In this document: positions 35,097-45,518 of the stretch, piece after piece | How positions within the stretch are numbered: position 1 is the stretch's first letter | How the letters are laid out: the number at the start of each line of letters is the position of its first letter | Source of the DNA: Agrobacterium pusense | Lineage (GTDB): Bacteria > Pseudomonadota > Alphaproteobacteria > Rhizobiales > Rhizobiaceae | NCBI RefSeq assembly: GCF_900102105.1 | Contig: NZ_FNBB01000001.1 | Coordinates: 849,563 to 913,562, forward strand | DNA: 64,000 nt | Reading direction: 5' to 3' | Translations under genes and position numbers: made by a program | Notes under the pieces: model-generated | Seen by the model: the letters and a program-made list of their open reading frames with translations, nothing else | Database searches by the model: none | Told to the model about the DNA's origin: nothing

Positions 35097-35794
35097 CATC
35101 GCAGGCGCATGAGCCGGACGAGCTGCCCGAGACTGACGATGACGGGCGGATCAAAGGCGACGTCAATGGACGTATGTGCATTGTGACACGGCAGAGCGGA
35201 TCGCCAGATGAGCTGATCCGCTTCGTCGCAGGCCCGGACGGCGACGTCGTTCCGGACCTGAAACGCCAATTGCCGGGACGCGGCTGCTGGGTGACACCCG
35301 AGCGCGCCCTGATCGAGAAAGCCATCGCGAAGAAGCTCTTCGCGCGGGCTCTGAAACGTGACGTCAAGGCCGGGCCTGAGCTTCTCGCTCTTCTCGACCG
35401 TCTGATGGCGCAGCATGTGGCTGGCATGATGAACATGGCGCGCAAGGCGGGCCAGTTCATCAGCGGCGCGACGAAGGTCGATGCTGCCGTCCGGTCCGGG
35501 AACGCGATCGCCGTGTTCCATGCGACCGACGCTGCGGCCGATGGCGTCAGAAAACTGGACCAGGCCCGCAAGGCCTGGGCACTCGGCAGCGATGCCAGCA
35601 ATGAAATTCCGTCCTTCCGGCTCTTTAGCGAAGCCGAAATGGACGAGTTGATGGGCCAGAATGCTTTTATCCATGCCTGCGCGCTTGCAGGGCAGGCGGG
35701 TGAGGGTGTAGTGAAGCGCGCAACGATGCTTGAGCAGTACCGCAATGGCGGTCGGGCTCATGCGGAACGCGACGCTGCCCGGACAGAACAATGA
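35093..35794 (+). CDS. YlxR (DUF448) RNA-binding protein with L7Ae-like domain
   Basis: The 233-residue protein joins two RNA-related domains. An N-terminal YlxR domain (about 20-100) has RMCIVTRQSGSPDELIRFV and the GRGCWV turn typical of the family's GRGAYv motif. A C-terminal L7Ae/L30e-like domain (about 115-200) reads MMNMARKAGQFISGATKV. In Gram-positives these are two neighbouring genes (ylxR and ylxQ) in the nusA-infB operon. Here they are one protein, as usual in alphaproteobacteria. It overlaps nusA by 4 bp and is presumably translationally coupled to it. Confidence 0.93.
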   Translation: MTSQAHEPDELPETDDDGRIKGDVNGRMCIVTRQSGSPDELIRFVAGPDGDVVPDLKRQLPGRGCWVTPERALIEKAIAKKLFARALKRDVKAGPELLALLDRLMAQHVAGMMNMARKAGQFISGATKVDAAVRSGNAIAVFHATDAAADGVRKLDQARKAWALGSDASNEIPSFRLFSEAEMDELMGQNAFIHACALAGQAGEGVVKRATMLEQYRNGGRAHAERDAARTEQ

Positions 35795-35896
35795 CGCGGT
35801 TGCCCGATATGAACGGTCGCCGCGTTCCGATGCAGCAATTGAACGACGAGACCTGATGAACGTCATCCGGTTCTCGTCCGAAGGAACGGGAACGGA

Positions 35897-38632
35897 ATGA
35901 CCGACAACAACGACGACAAGACACTCAACGCGCCTGCCAAGAAGACTCTTACCCTGAAGCCGGGCGGGATGAATCAGGGCACCGTGCGGCAGGATATGGG
36001 TCGAGGTCGCACCAACGCGGTTGTCGTGGAAACACGCAAGCGCCGCCCCATGCGTCCCGAAGACGAGAAGCAGGTACATTCGGCTGCGGCCCCCGCTCCG
36101 AAGCCGGCGGCTCCCGCCGCCGCAGCACCGCGTCCACAGGCTCCGCAGCCACGCATCCACCAGCCCAGCAACCAGCAGCAGCGTCCGGGTTCTTCCCCTT
36201 CGCAGCAGCAGCGTCCCGGCTCGTCTGCGCCCCAGCAGCGCCAGCCGGAGCGTCCGCGCGGCAATGTTCTGCATGACCTTTCCGCCGGTGAAATGGAAGC
36301 CCGTCGCCGCGCACTGATGGAAGCGCAGGCCCGTGACGTTATTGAAGCCAAGCAGCGCGCCGAAGAAGAGGCTCGCCGCAAGGTGGAAGAAGAACGCCGC
36401 ATTGCCGCGGAAAAGGAAGAGGCCGCCCGCCGCGCCGCCGAGGAGGCTGAAGCAGCAAAGCTCGCGGCAAGCCAGCCGGCCGCGGAAGCAAAATCCGAAC
36501 CGGCCGCTGAAAAGCCGGTTTCTGCCGCTCAGCCGGCGCCGCGCGCCGAGGCTCGTCCTCAGCCCGCCGCTGCCCCTGCCCGCCCGGCCACCGAAACCGC
36601 CGCTCCGCGCGGTCGCCGCACTGACGGCGACGAGGAGGACGATCGCGGTGCACGCCGTGGTAACCTGCCAGTCCGTGGCAAGGTTGCAGCGCCGGCGCCG
36701 GCCAAGCCGGCTGCACGCCTGAAGACAGAAGAAGAACGCCGCCGTGGCAAGCTGACCGTAACCTCGTCCAATCTGGATGAAGACGGTACGCCACGTGGCC
36801 GCTCCATGGCATCCATGCGCCGCCGGCAGGAAAAGTTCCGCCGCAGCCAGATGCAGGAGACCCGTGAAAAGGTAATGCGCGAAGTGATCCTGCCGGAAAC
36901 CATTACCATTCAGGAACTGTCGCAGCGCATGTCGGAACGTGCCGTCGACGTCATCAAGTTCCTGATGAAGGAAGGCCAGATGATGAAGCCGGGCGACGTG
37001 ATCGACGCCGATCTGGCGGAACTGATTGCAGTCGAATTCGGTCACACCGTCAAGCGCGTTTCCGAATCCGACGTGGAAGAAGGCATCTTCAACCAGGCGG
37101 ACGACGAAGGCGAAATGCTGCCGCGTCCGCCCGTCGTGACGATCATGGGTCACGTCGACCACGGCAAGACCTCGCTTCTCGACGCCATCCGTCAGGCGAA
37201 TGTTGTTGCCGGCGAAGCCGGTGGCATCACCCAGCATATCGGCGCCTACCAGGTCGAGAAGAACGGTCAGAAGATCACCTTCATCGACACCCCCGGCCAC
37301 GCCGCCTTCACCGCCATGCGTGCCCGTGGTGCGCAGGCGACGGATATCGCCGTTCTCGTGGTTGCCGCAGACGACAGCGTGATGCCGCAGACGATCGAGT
37401 CCATTAACCACGCCAAGGCGGCGGGTGTTCCGATCGTCGTTGCGATCAACAAGATCGACAAGCATGAGGCCAACCCTGAAAAGGTTCGCCAGCAGCTTCT
37501 GCAGCACGAAGTCTTCGTGGAATCGATGGGCGGTGAAGTTCTTGACGTCGAAGTTTCGGCCAAGAACAAGCTCAACCTCGACAAGCTGCTTGAAGCGATC
37601 CTGCTGCAGGCCGAAATCCTTGACCTCAAGGCGGACCCGAACCGCACGGCGGAAGGTACGGTCATCGAAGCCGAGCTCGACCGCGGCCGCGGCGCCGTTG
37701 CCACGGTTCTGGTTCAGAAGGGCACGCTGAAGCCCGGCCAGATCATCGTTGCCGGTGATCAGTGGGGCCGTGTGCGCGCGCTCGTCAACGACAAGGGCGA
37801 ACATGTCAAGGAAGCCGGTCCGGCCATGCCGGTCGAGATTCTCGGTCTTTCCGGCACGCCGTCGGCGGGTGACCGTTTCGCGGTTGTCGAAAACGAAAGC
37901 CGTGCTCGCGAAATCTCCGAGTACCGCCAGCGTCTGGCACGCGACAAGGCTGTCGCACGTCAGACCGGCCAGCGCGGTTCGCTGGAACAGATGATGAGCC
38001 AGTTGCAGACGTCGGGAATGAAGGAATTCCCGCTGGTCATCAAGGCAGACGTGCAGGGCTCGGTCGAAGCCATTATCGCTTCGCTCGACAAGCTCGGCAC
38101 CGACGAAGTCCGCGCTCGTATCGTTCATTCGGGTGCTGGTGCCATCACGGAATCGGATATCTCGCTTGCCGAGGCCTCCAACGCCGCAATCATCGGCTTC
38201 AACGTTCGCGCCAATGCACAGGCACGTACGGCTTCCGAACGCGCTGGTATCGAGATCCGCTACTACAACATCATCTACGATCTGGTGGATGACGTGAAGG
38301 CGGCGATGTCGGGTCTGCTTTCGCCGGAACGTCGCGAGACCTTCCTCGGCAATGCCGAAATCCTCGAGGTGTTCAACATCACCAAGGTCGGCAAGGTCGC
38401 GGGTTGCCGTGTCGTCGAAGGCAAGGTGGAACGTGGTGCGGGTGTTCGTCTGGTTCGCGACAACGTCGTCATCCACGAAGGCAAGCTCAAGACCCTCAAG
38501 CGCTTCAAGGACGAAGTCAACGAAGTGCCTGTTGGTCAGGAATGCGGTATGGCCTTCGAAAACTACGAAGACATCCGCGCCGGCGACACCATCGAGTGCT
38601 TCCGCGTCGAACACATCACGAGAACGCTCTAA
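35897..38632 (+). CDS. infB: Translation initiation factor IF-2
   Basis: IF-2 is the GTPase that brings initiator tRNA to the 30S subunit. The protein has 911 residues. The first 300 are low-complexity, rich in Ala, Pro, Gln, Glu and Arg, with a long charged helix. The IF2_N module (about 330-390, [14 protein letters not shown]) follows. The G domain has [12 protein letters not shown] (G1), DTPGHAAFT (G3) and NKIDK (G4). The C-terminal domains bind fMet-tRNA. The N-terminal extension makes it longer than many homologues. It follows ylxR after 102 bp, and a palindromic repeat lies immediately after its stop. Confidence 0.98.
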   Translation: MTDNNDDKTLNAPAKKTLTLKPGGMNQGTVRQDMGRGRTNAVVVETRKRRPMRPEDEKQVHSAAAPAPKPAAPAAAAPRPQAPQPRIHQPSNQQQRPGSSPSQQQRPGSSAPQQRQPERPRGNVLHDLSAGEMEARRRALMEAQARDVIEAKQRAEEEARRKVEEERRIAAEKEEAARRAAEEAEAAKLAASQPAAEAKSEPAAEKPVSAAQPAPRAEARPQPAAAPARPATETAAPRGRRTDGDEEDDRGARRGNLPVRGKVAAPAPAKPAARLKTEEERRRGKLTVTSSNLDEDGTPRGRSMASMRRRQEKFRRSQMQETREKVMREVILPETITIQELSQRMSERAVDVIKFLMKEGQMMKPGDVIDADLAELIAVEFGHTVKRVSESDVEEGIFNQADDEGEMLPRPPVVTIMGHVDHGKTSLLDAIRQANVVAGEAGGITQHIGAYQVEKNGQKITFIDTPGHAAFTAMRARGAQATDIAVLVVAADDSVMPQTIESINHAKAAGVPIVVAINKIDKHEANPEKVRQQLLQHEVFVESMGGEVLDVEVSAKNKLNLDKLLEAILLQAEILDLKADPNRTAEGTVIEAELDRGRGAVATVLVQKGTLKPGQIIVAGDQWGRVRALVNDKGEHVKEAGPAMPVEILGLSGTPSAGDRFAVVENESRAREISEYRQRLARDKAVARQTGQRGSLEQMMSQLQTSGMKEFPLVIKADVQGSVEAIIASLDKLGTDEVRARIVHSGAGAITESDISLAEASNAAIIGFNVRANAQARTASERAGIEIRYYNIIYDLVDDVKAAMSGLLSPERRETFLGNAEILEVFNITKVGKVAGCRVVEGKVERGAGVRLVRDNVVIHEGKLKTLKRFKDEVNEVPVGQECGMAFENYEDIRAGDTIECFRVEHITRTL

Positions 38633-38633
38633 A

Positions 38634-38678
38634 GCATTTCCAGGAAAAGTGGACCCCCGGTTTTCCGTCCAGAAATGC
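38634..38678. repeat. 45-bp palindromic repeat between infB and rbfA
   Basis: Outer arms GCATTTC/GAAATGC and inner arms GGAAAA/TTTTCC form a cruciform-like palindrome that begins two bases after the infB stop. I recognise the general GCATTTCC..GGAAATGC pattern as frequent between genes in Agrobacterium and Rhizobium. A second GC-rich hairpin (38726-38743) lies further on. Neither has a T-run, so the operon probably continues through them. Confidence 0.6.
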
Positions 38679-38766
38679 GATAGAACAAAGAGCGTTCTCG
38701 CCGCAAAACAGGACTTTACTGTCGGGCGCCGGCTTACCGGCGCTCGCTCCGTTTGAGGCATAACCC

Positions 38767-39183
38767 ATGGCAAAAGCTACATCATCGGCCCCTTCCCAAC
38801 GCATGCTGCGCGTCGGCGAACAGGTGCGCGCCGCCCTGACCCAGATTCTCCAGCGCGGTGAAGTCCGCGACGATCTGATCGAAAGCACCGTCATTTCCAT
38901 TTCGGAAGTGCGCATGTCTCCCGATCTCAAGATCGCCACCGCTTACGTGACGCCGCTCGGCGTTGCCGACCACACCGATATCATCACGGCACTCAACCGC
39001 CATGCCAAGTTCATGCGCGGCCGCCTCGGCCCGCAGCTCCGGCAGATGAAATACATGCCGGAACTGCGTTTCCGCGACGATACGAGTTTCGACAATTATC
39101 AGAAGATCGACGCGCTTCTACGCTCGCCCGAAGTGCAGCGCGATCTTGGACCTTCAAACGAAAAAGACGACGAACAGAACTGA
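38767..39183 (+). CDS. rbfA: Ribosome-binding factor A
   Basis: RbfA is a 30S maturation factor with a KH-like fold. The 138-residue protein has the family pattern [42 protein letters not shown] and the helix-kink region [20 protein letters not shown]. An acidic tail ends it. It follows infB after 134 bp that hold repeats but no terminator. truB starts 3 bp downstream, so the two are translated together. Confidence 0.96.
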   Translation: MAKATSSAPSQRMLRVGEQVRAALTQILQRGEVRDDLIESTVISISEVRMSPDLKIATAYVTPLGVADHTDIITALNRHAKFMRGRLGPQLRQMKYMPELRFRDDTSFDNYQKIDALLRSPEVQRDLGPSNEKDDEQN

Positions 39184-39186
39184 AGC

Positions 39187-40134
39187 ATGTCCAAACCACG
39201 CAAACAGCAGAACCGCAAACCCAAGGGCCGTCCGATTTCCGGTTGGCTGATCCTCGACAAGCCGCTCGATTTCGGCTCTACCGAGGCCGTCTCCAAGATC
39301 AAGTGGCTGTTCAATGCCCAGAAGGCAGGCCATGCCGGCACGCTTGATCCGCTGGCCTCCGGCATGTTGCCGATCGCGCTTGGTGACGCCACCAAGACCG
39401 TGCCTTACGTCATGGACGGCCGGAAAATCTACGAATTCACAGTGACCTGGGGCGAGCAGCGCACGACCGACGATCTGGAAGGCGAAGTGGTCGAATCTTC
39501 CGATCAGCGCCCGGACGAGCAGGCGATCCGCGATCTTCTGCCCAATTATACCGGGGTGATCATGCAGACCCCGCCGCAATTCTCCGCTATCAAGATCGCC
39601 GGTGAACGCGCTTATGATCTGGCACGTGACGGCGAGACCGTAGAAATTCCCGCACGCGAGGTGGAAATCCATCGCTTGACGTTGCTGGCCTGCCCGGATG
39701 CCGATACGGCCCATTTCGAAGTGGAATGTGGCAAAGGCACCTATGTGCGGGCGCTTGCGCGTGACATGGGCCGCGATCTCGGCTGTTTCGGCCATATCTC
39801 GGAACTGCGCCGCACCATGGTCGCTCCATTCGGCGAAGACATGATGGTGCCGCTCGAAACGCTCACCGCGCTGGAAGCCGTTGAAGACCGCGACGAGCGG
39901 CTGGAAGCGCTGGACGCCTATCTGATCGACACGGCCGAAGCGCTTTCCGCCCTTCCCCGCCTTATTATCAACGACGACCAGGCGCACCGGCTGAAGATGG
40001 GCAACCCTATCCTGCTGCGCGGGCGCGATGCGCCGGCCAGCCATCCGGAAGCCTACGCTACGGCACATGGCAAGCTGGTCGCCATTGGCGAAATCGGCGA
40101 AGGCGAGTTTCGCCCGAAGAGGGTTTTCGGCTGA
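39187..40134 (+). CDS. truB: tRNA pseudouridine-55 synthase
   Basis: TruB makes pseudouridine 55 in the T-loop of tRNAs. The 315-residue protein has the catalytic Asp in [15 protein letters not shown] near residue 53, [14 protein letters not shown] near the N-terminus and the RNA-binding [18 protein letters not shown]-terminal PUA-like portion is present ([10 protein letters not shown]). It is tightly packed after rbfA. rpsO follows after 181 bp that contain a small hairpin (40145-40164) and probably an additional promoter. Confidence 0.97.
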   Translation: MSKPRKQQNRKPKGRPISGWLILDKPLDFGSTEAVSKIKWLFNAQKAGHAGTLDPLASGMLPIALGDATKTVPYVMDGRKIYEFTVTWGEQRTTDDLEGEVVESSDQRPDEQAIRDLLPNYTGVIMQTPPQFSAIKIAGERAYDLARDGETVEIPAREVEIHRLTLLACPDADTAHFEVECGKGTYVRALARDMGRDLGCFGHISELRRTMVAPFGEDMMVPLETLTALEAVEDRDERLEALDAYLIDTAEALSALPRLIINDDQAHRLKMGNPILLRGRDAPASHPEAYATAHGKLVAIGEIGEGEFRPKRVFG

Positions 40135-40315
40135 GTCGGACCGTCACGCGTTTGCTGACGCGTGGCGGAGCGCTGTCAATCGCCTCTTTCCATTGCACCC
40201 GGAATAGTTTATAGGCAGCGCCAGCTTGGGCTTTGCCTTCGCTTTTCATGGCCAGAGCTGGACGACATCCCGGCTCTAGGCGTCCCGTTTTCCTTAAAAC
40301 TGAAAGGATCGTCCG

Positions 40316-40585
40316 ATGTCGATTACTGCAGAGCGTAAAGCCGCCCTCATCAAGGAATATGCAACGAAGGAAGGCGACACCGGTTCGCCGGAAGTTCAGG
40401 TCGCAATCCTTACCGAGCGGATCAACAACCTGACCGGTCACTTCAAGGATCACAAGAAGGACAACCACTCGCGTCGTGGCCTTCTGACCCTGGTTTCGAG
40501 CCGTCGTTCGCTTCTCGACTATCTGAAGAAGAAGGACGAAGCCCGTTACACCAAGCTGATCGGTGCTCTCGGCATTCGCCGCTAA
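40316..40585 (+). CDS. rpsO: 30S ribosomal protein S15
   Basis: S15 binds the central domain of 16S rRNA. The 89-residue protein matches S15 end to end: [39 protein letters not shown] and [23 protein letters not shown] precedes the ATG. The 181-bp upstream gap has a possible -10 TTTATA near 40208, so it may also be expressed from its own promoter. S15 often represses its own mRNA. A strong terminator follows, as in the E. coli rpsO-pnp pair. Confidence 0.98.
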   Translation: MSITAERKAALIKEYATKEGDTGSPEVQVAILTERINNLTGHFKDHKKDNHSRRGLLTLVSSRRSLLDYLKKKDEARYTKLIGALGIRR

Positions 40586-40593
40586 TAAGGTTT

Positions 40594-40628
40594 CCGGCGG
40601 GCTTCTCAACGATGCCCGCCGGTTTTTA
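40594..40628 (+). terminator. Rho-independent terminator between rpsO and pnp
   Basis: Perfect 9-bp stem CCGGCGGGC/GCCCGCCGG (40594-40602 with 40614-40622) followed by TTTTT. Read-through or a separate pnp promoter must supply pnp. The 235 bp from here to pnp hold GC-rich inverted segments but no gene. Confidence 0.9.
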
Positions 40629-40864
40629 ATTCCGGCCCTACAGGCCGCATGATTTTCCGGGCGTTTGCCGCAGATGTGGCCCCCGGGCGATAAGGGTGAA
40701 CCGGATGGGCCGGTGCCGCCTTTTTCAACCGCAGACCTGTCATGGGGCAGGATTGCCGGATGCTTGCCCGTCCAAGCCTCCCGCTGTCTTGCCCGTGATT
40801 GAGTCACAGCGCTGCCACGGCCGGTCACGATGACCGAGCGGGCAGCCACAACCAAGGACAAGAT

Positions 40865-43012
40865 ATGTTCAATCAACACTCCGTGGAAATCGAATGGGCA
40901 GGCCGCCCGCTGAAGCTCGAGACCGGCAAGGTTGCCCGTCAGGCTGATGGCGCCGTCATCGCAACCTACGGCGAGACCATGGTTCTCGCGACTGTGGTTT
41001 CCGCTAAGTCTCCGAAGCCGGGTCAGGATTTCTTCCCGCTCACCGTCAACTATCAGGAAAAGACCTACGCAGCCGGCAAGATCCCCGGTGGTTACTTCAA
41101 GCGTGAAGGCCGTCCGAGCGAAAACGAAACGCTGGTCTCGCGCCTGATCGACCGCCCGATCCGTCCGCTCTTCCCTGAAGGCTACAAGAACGACACCCAG
41201 GTTGTCGTCACCGTTATCCAGCACGACCTGGAAAACAATCCTGACATCCTCTCCATGATCGCCACATCCGCGGCGCTCACGCTTTCCGGCGTTCCCTTCA
41301 TGGGCCCGGTCGGCGGCGCGCGCGTTGGCTACATCAACGGCGAATATGTTTTGAACCCGCATCTCGACGAGATGGATGAGTCGGTTCTGGACCTCGTCGT
41401 TGCTGGAACGCAGGACGCGGTTCTGATGGTGGAATCGGAAGCCAAGGAACTCAACGAAGACGTCATGCTCGGCGCGGTCATGTTCGGTCACCGCGGTTTC
41501 CAGCCCGTTATCGATGCGATCATCAAGCTCGCCGAAGTTGCCGCCAAGGAACCGCGCGAATTTGAACCGGAAGATTTTTCCGCTCTCGAAAACGAGATGC
41601 TGGCACTCGCCGAAGCTGAACTGCGCGACGCTTACAAGATCACCGAAAAGGCCGCCCGTTACGCCGCCGTCGACGCCGTCAAGGCTAAGGTAAAGTCGCA
41701 CTTCCTGCCGGAAGAAGGCGAAGCCAAGTACACGCCGGAAGAAATCGGCGCTGTCTTCAAGCACCTTCAGGCCAAGATTGTTCGCTGGAACGTTCTCGAC
41801 ACCAAGAGCCGCATCGACGGCCGCGACCTGTCGACCGTTCGCCCGATCGTTTCCGAAGTCGGCATTCTGCCGCGCACGCACGGTTCGGCGCTCTTCACCC
41901 GCGGTGAAACCCAGGCGATCGTTGTTGCGACCCTCGGCACCGGCGAAGACGAGCAGTATGTCGACAGCCTCACCGGCATGTACAAGGAACGCTTCCTGCT
42001 GCATTACAACTTCCCGCCCTACTCGGTCGGTGAAACAGGCCGCATGGGCTCTCCGGGCCGTCGTGAAATCGGCCACGGCAAGCTCGCATGGCGCGCTATA
42101 CGTCCGATGCTGCCGACTGCCGAACAGTTCCCCTACACGCTGCGCGTCGTTTCCGAAATCACCGAATCCAACGGCTCCTCGTCGATGGCAACGGTTTGCG
42201 GCACCTCGCTGGCGCTGATGGACGCAGGCGTTCCGCTTGCCAAGCCGGTTGCCGGTATCGCCATGGGCCTCATCCTCGAAGGCGACCGTTTCGCGGTTCT
42301 CTCCGACATCCTCGGTGACGAAGACCACCTCGGCGACATGGACTTCAAGGTCGCAGGTACGGCTGACGGCATCACCTCGCTGCAGATGGACATCAAGATC
42401 GCCGGTATCACCGAAGAGATCATGAAGATCGCTCTGGAGCAGGCACAGGGTGGCCGCAAGCACATTCTCGGCGAAATGGCCAACGCCATCACCGAGAGCC
42501 GCGGTCAGCTCGGCGAATTTGCGCCGCGCATCGAAGTGATGAACATCCCGGTCGACAAGATCCGTGAAGTCATCGGCTCCGGCGGCAAGGTCATTCGCGA
42601 AATCGTCGAAAAGACCGGCGCGAAGATCAACATCGAAGACGACGGCACCGTCAAGATCGCTTCTTCTTCCGGCAAGGAAATCGAAGCGGCTCGCAAGTGG
42701 ATTCACTCCATCGTTGCGGAACCGGAAGTCGGCGCCATCTATGAAGGCACGGTTGTCAAGACCGCCGACTTCGGCGCTTTCGTCAACTTCTTCGGCGCCC
42801 GTGACGGCCTCGTCCACATCTCGCAGCTCGCTTCCGAGCGTGTTGCCAAGACCTCCGACGTCGTCAAGGAAGGCGACAAGGTCTGGGTCAAGCTGATGGG
42901 CTTTGACGAGCGTGGCAAGGTTCGCCTGTCCATGAAGGTTGTCGACCAGGAAAGCGGCAAGGAAATCGTTGCCGACAAGAAGAAGGAAGACGGTGAAGCC
43001 GCTGCCGAATAA
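40865..43012 (+). CDS. pnp: Polynucleotide phosphorylase
   Basis: PNPase degrades RNA 3'-5' by phosphorolysis and is part of the degradosome. The start at 40865 ([11 protein letters not shown]) has AAGGA upstream and gives 715 residues. The 22-residue longer frame lacks these. Two RNase PH domains (about 10-220 and 310-540) flank an alpha-helical domain. [19 protein letters not shown] marks the second catalytic core. KH ([17 protein letters not shown]) and S1 ([17 protein letters not shown]) domains follow. A GC-rich leader of about 235 nt after the rpsO terminator suits the post-transcriptional autocontrol known for pnp. Confidence 0.98.
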   Translation: MFNQHSVEIEWAGRPLKLETGKVARQADGAVIATYGETMVLATVVSAKSPKPGQDFFPLTVNYQEKTYAAGKIPGGYFKREGRPSENETLVSRLIDRPIRPLFPEGYKNDTQVVVTVIQHDLENNPDILSMIATSAALTLSGVPFMGPVGGARVGYINGEYVLNPHLDEMDESVLDLVVAGTQDAVLMVESEAKELNEDVMLGAVMFGHRGFQPVIDAIIKLAEVAAKEPREFEPEDFSALENEMLALAEAELRDAYKITEKAARYAAVDAVKAKVKSHFLPEEGEAKYTPEEIGAVFKHLQAKIVRWNVLDTKSRIDGRDLSTVRPIVSEVGILPRTHGSALFTRGETQAIVVATLGTGEDEQYVDSLTGMYKERFLLHYNFPPYSVGETGRMGSPGRREIGHGKLAWRAIRPMLPTAEQFPYTLRVVSEITESNGSSSMATVCGTSLALMDAGVPLAKPVAGIAMGLILEGDRFAVLSDILGDEDHLGDMDFKVAGTADGITSLQMDIKIAGITEEIMKIALEQAQGGRKHILGEMANAITESRGQLGEFAPRIEVMNIPVDKIREVIGSGGKVIREIVEKTGAKINIEDDGTVKIASSSGKEIEAARKWIHSIVAEPEVGAIYEGTVVKTADFGAFVNFFGARDGLVHISQLASERVAKTSDVVKEGDKVWVKLMGFDERGKVRLSMKVVDQESGKEIVADKKKEDGEAAAE

Positions 43013-43036
43013 GGCCGCGCCACCAAATCCTGTCGA

Positions 43037-43065
43037 GGCGCGGGTTTTGCCCGCGCCTTTTTTCT
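43037..43065 (+). terminator. Rho-independent terminator after pnp
   Basis: Stem GGCGCGGG/CCCGCGCC (43037-43044 with 43050-43057), 5-nt loop, then TTTTTTT. It lies 25 bp after the pnp stop and ends the long translation operon, although the next gene starts only 23 bp later. Confidence 0.92.
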
Positions 43066-43087
43066 ATTCTACCGTGAGGATGCTCCC

Positions 43088-44104
43088 ATGAGCCGTGACG
43101 CCGTAAAAACCCTTTTCCATCCCTTTGCCTCTGACATGCTTGCCATGCCGAAAAACGGCGAACGCGTTCTTTTTCTGGGAGCGGAGGCGGGTCCGCGGCT
43201 CGACGGTTTCGACGCGGAGATCGTCGCGGTTCAGCATCTTCGGCCGCTCTATCGCGCTCTTGAAGCTCAGGGCGCAAAGGTCACTCCGGATATTTCGGGC
43301 GAAGATTACGATGCGGCGCTGCTGCTTTGCGGCAAACACCGCGGCGAAAATGAAAACCGTGTCGCTGAAGCGCTTTCCCGGGTGAAGGCCGGCGGCCTGA
43401 TCGTCGCAGCCGGATCGAAGGAAGACGGTATTCTGACGCTGCGTAAGACGCTGACAAAGCTCGGCATCGAGGTGGACTCGACGCCGAAATATCACGGCGT
43501 CGCCCTGTGGTTCAAACGGCCGGACGATATCTCTGCCGTCGTGTCGAAACTTGCTCAGAAGCCCGTGACGGTGGAAGGCCGCTTCACCGCCCTGCCCGGC
43601 ATGTTCTCGCATGACCGCGTGGATGATGGTTCGGAACTGCTCGCATCGCGCCTGCCGACCGATTTCGACGGCAATGCTGCCGATTTCGGCGCCGGCTGGG
43701 GTTATCTCTCCATCATGCTGGCGGAAAAATCGCCGCGCACGGCCCGTATCGATCTGTTCGAAGCGGATTGGAATGCGCTCGAATTCGCCAAGACCAATCT
43801 TCTCGAAAACAACCCTCGCCTGACGGCGCGTTTCTTCTGGCAGGATCTGGCAAACGAGCCGCCGAAGGAGAAATACGACCTCATCATCATGAACCCGCCT
43901 TTCCATTCAAGTGGACAGGCGGCGGAGCCGGCGCTGGGTCAGGCCTTCATCAAGGCCGCGGCCGGGGCGCTGCGCAGCGGTGGCAAGTTGCTGATGGTCG
44001 CCAATCGCGGGCTGCCCTATGAGCCGGTGCTGGCAGCAGAATTCCGCACCAGCACGGAAGTATGCCGAAATGCCCGCTTCAAGATTCTGAGCGCGCAGAA
44101 GTAA
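43088..44104 (+). CDS. Class I SAM-dependent methyltransferase, RsmC-like
   Basis: This methyltransferase of 338 residues has the two-domain RsmC/RsmD-style layout. An N-terminal non-catalytic domain (about 1-155) is followed by a Rossmann methyltransferase domain with the SAM motif ADFGAGWGYLS near residue 200, LFEADWNALEFAK and the catalytic NPPFH motif in IIMNPPFHSSGQ. NPPF/Y marks N-methylation of a base, and RsmC makes m2G1207 in 16S rRNA. GAGG precedes the ATG. It starts 23 bp after the pnp terminator, so it may depend on read-through. Confidence 0.88.
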   Translation: MSRDAVKTLFHPFASDMLAMPKNGERVLFLGAEAGPRLDGFDAEIVAVQHLRPLYRALEAQGAKVTPDISGEDYDAALLLCGKHRGENENRVAEALSRVKAGGLIVAAGSKEDGILTLRKTLTKLGIEVDSTPKYHGVALWFKRPDDISAVVSKLAQKPVTVEGRFTALPGMFSHDRVDDGSELLASRLPTDFDGNAADFGAGWGYLSIMLAEKSPRTARIDLFEADWNALEFAKTNLLENNPRLTARFFWQDLANEPPKEKYDLIIMNPPFHSSGQAAEPALGQAFIKAAAGALRSGGKLLMVANRGLPYEPVLAAEFRTSTEVCRNARFKILSAQK

Positions 44105-44109
44105 GAAAA

Positions 44110-45054
44110 TCAGCTCAATAGCCAGGCCCATAGCGACACGGAAAGGACACCGGTCGCCGTGGATATGCTGATGGTTGAGGCCGCAACGCTGTGGCCGATG
44201 CCGAAACGGTTGGCGATGAGCCAGGCATTCACGCCCGTTGGCACCGACGAGGTGAGGACAAGCGCCGCCGTCCATTCACGGCTTAGCCCAAGTACGTGGC
44301 CCATGGCCCAGACACAGGCTGGCAGGAGCAGCAGTTTAAAAAAAGTCATGGTGACGGCAATGCCCATATTGCCGCGGATGGTGTATTTCGTCAGCGCCAT
44401 GCCCAGCGAAATCAGGGCTGCGGGTCCTGCCATGGAGGCGATCTGATCCACCACTGTTTTCAGGACAGGCGTCAGCGCCAGACCGGAAACATTGGTCGAA
44501 AGCCCTATGACGAGGCCAATCACAAGAGGATTGGTGACGAGATTTCTGCCGACCTGCTTGAAGACCGCGGCCGTGCTGCGCTTTTCTCCACCGATTGCCT
44601 TGTGCGTTGCATTTTCCATCAGGATCGTGCCGGCGATCATCATGACCGGCAGGTGGATGGCGAGCAGGATGGAAAGGGCAACCAGCCCTTCGTCGCCCAC
44701 GGAGCGACCGACAAGAGGCAGGCCAATGAAGATATTATTCGCAAAGGCCGAGGAGATGCCGGCAATGACGGCGATGCGGACATCCTGCTTGAACACATGG
44801 CGGGTGACGATATGCCCGACTGTCCAGGTGACGGCCACGCCAGCAAAATAAGTGAGCCAGAGCCGGAACGGCGAGGCACCGTGGAAATTCGCTTCCGCAA
44901 GGGTGCGGAAAATCAAGGTCGGCACGGCGATCTTGAAGACGAAGTCGCTCAAGATCTCTCCTGCGTCTGCCCGGAAGAGGCCAGCTCTCACGGTCAACCA
45001 GCCGATCAGGATGAGAATGAAAATCGGGGCGACATTCGCGGCAACGGCAGACAT
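44110..45054 (-). CDS. AEC (auxin efflux carrier) family permease
   Basis: The 314-residue membrane protein has about ten helices in the two-bundle arrangement of the AEC family. Bacterial members move malonate, malate or other small acids. It opens with ANVAPIFILILIGWLTVRAGLF and carries FANNIFIGLPLVGRSVGDEG near residue 105, which corresponds to the conserved crossover region of TM4. MAGPAALISLGMALTKYTI is in the second half. No ribosome site is obvious before the ATG. It is convergent with the rsmC-like gene, 5 bp apart. The substrate is unknown, and auxin transport should not be assumed. Confidence 0.88.
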   Translation of the reverse strand: MSAVAANVAPIFILILIGWLTVRAGLFRADAGEILSDFVFKIAVPTLIFRTLAEANFHGASPFRLWLTYFAGVAVTWTVGHIVTRHVFKQDVRIAVIAGISSAFANNIFIGLPLVGRSVGDEGLVALSILLAIHLPVMMIAGTILMENATHKAIGGEKRSTAAVFKQVGRNLVTNPLVIGLVIGLSTNVSGLALTPVLKTVVDQIASMAGPAALISLGMALTKYTIRGNMGIAVTMTFFKLLLLPACVWAMGHVLGLSREWTAALVLTSSVPTGVNAWLIANRFGIGHSVAASTISISTATGVLSVSLWAWLLS

Positions 45055-45230
45055 GGAGGGAAAGCTTTCGCGGCTTTTGCGGGAGGATACTCCGCTTTAG
45101 AGCCTTTTCGGCCGGAATGGAATCGCGAAAACGCTTCATGTTCCGGTTTTAATCGCGGCATGGAAGGCTGGGCAGCCTTCCCACCACGTCTACCGGGCGG
45201 GCGTCCGGCCCATGCGATGGTGACGTCTGC

Positions 45231-45345
45231 CAAAAAGAAAAAGCGGGGTCTCCCCCGCCTTTTATGTCCGTTATATGCCGCCAGTACATCCGTGGCGGAG
45301 ATAACGGTTGAGCCAGAAGACCTCATGTCTTCCACTTCGGTACGC
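45231..45345 (-). ncRNA. Candidate small RNA, copy B (shared CGGAUGUAC-loop hairpin plus terminator)
   Basis: Minus strand: a 6-bp hairpin CCGCCA/TGGCGG closes the loop CGGATGTAC (45278-45298), identical in loop to copy A at 16.88 kb. About 25 nt later an intrinsic terminator (GCGGGG/CCCCGC, then TTTTTCTTTTT) ends the transcript at 45231-45262. The stem differs from copy A but stays paired, which suggests RNA-level selection. The RNA lies alone in a 460-bp gap between an AEC permease gene and a PfkB kinase gene. Several short frames cross it but none is shared with copy A in a gene-like way. The 5' end is not defined. Confidence 0.6.
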
Positions 45346-45518
45346 ATTCACACACCTCTGCTCTGGTCGCAGAGATAGCTTAACCATATTACAGGCAAAT
45401 GACGCGTTTTCTTCTTTCGCGCAGAACCGCATATTTCCGCTTTAGGCTTTTCTTGCCGCCAGAAATGTTTAAGACCTTTGAAAAAAGACGCACACCCCGT
45501 GCGAACCGGATAGGGCCA

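Noticed and set aside
34646..38773. Very long open frame on the minus strand (about 1375 codons) opposite nusA-infB
   Set aside because: It mirrors the codon pattern of well-supported plus-strand genes (nusA, ylxR, infB), has no domain and is low-complexity. It is a typical artefact of GC-rich antisense frames.
40058..42817. Open frame of about 919 codons on the minus strand opposite truB, rpsO and pnp
   Set aside because: It covers three conserved plus-strand genes and an intrinsic terminator, with no recognisable protein feature.
45090..45170. Possible partial intergenic palindromic repeat (AGAGCCTTTTCGG..)
   Set aside because: Only loose symmetry and no clear second arm, so too weak to call.
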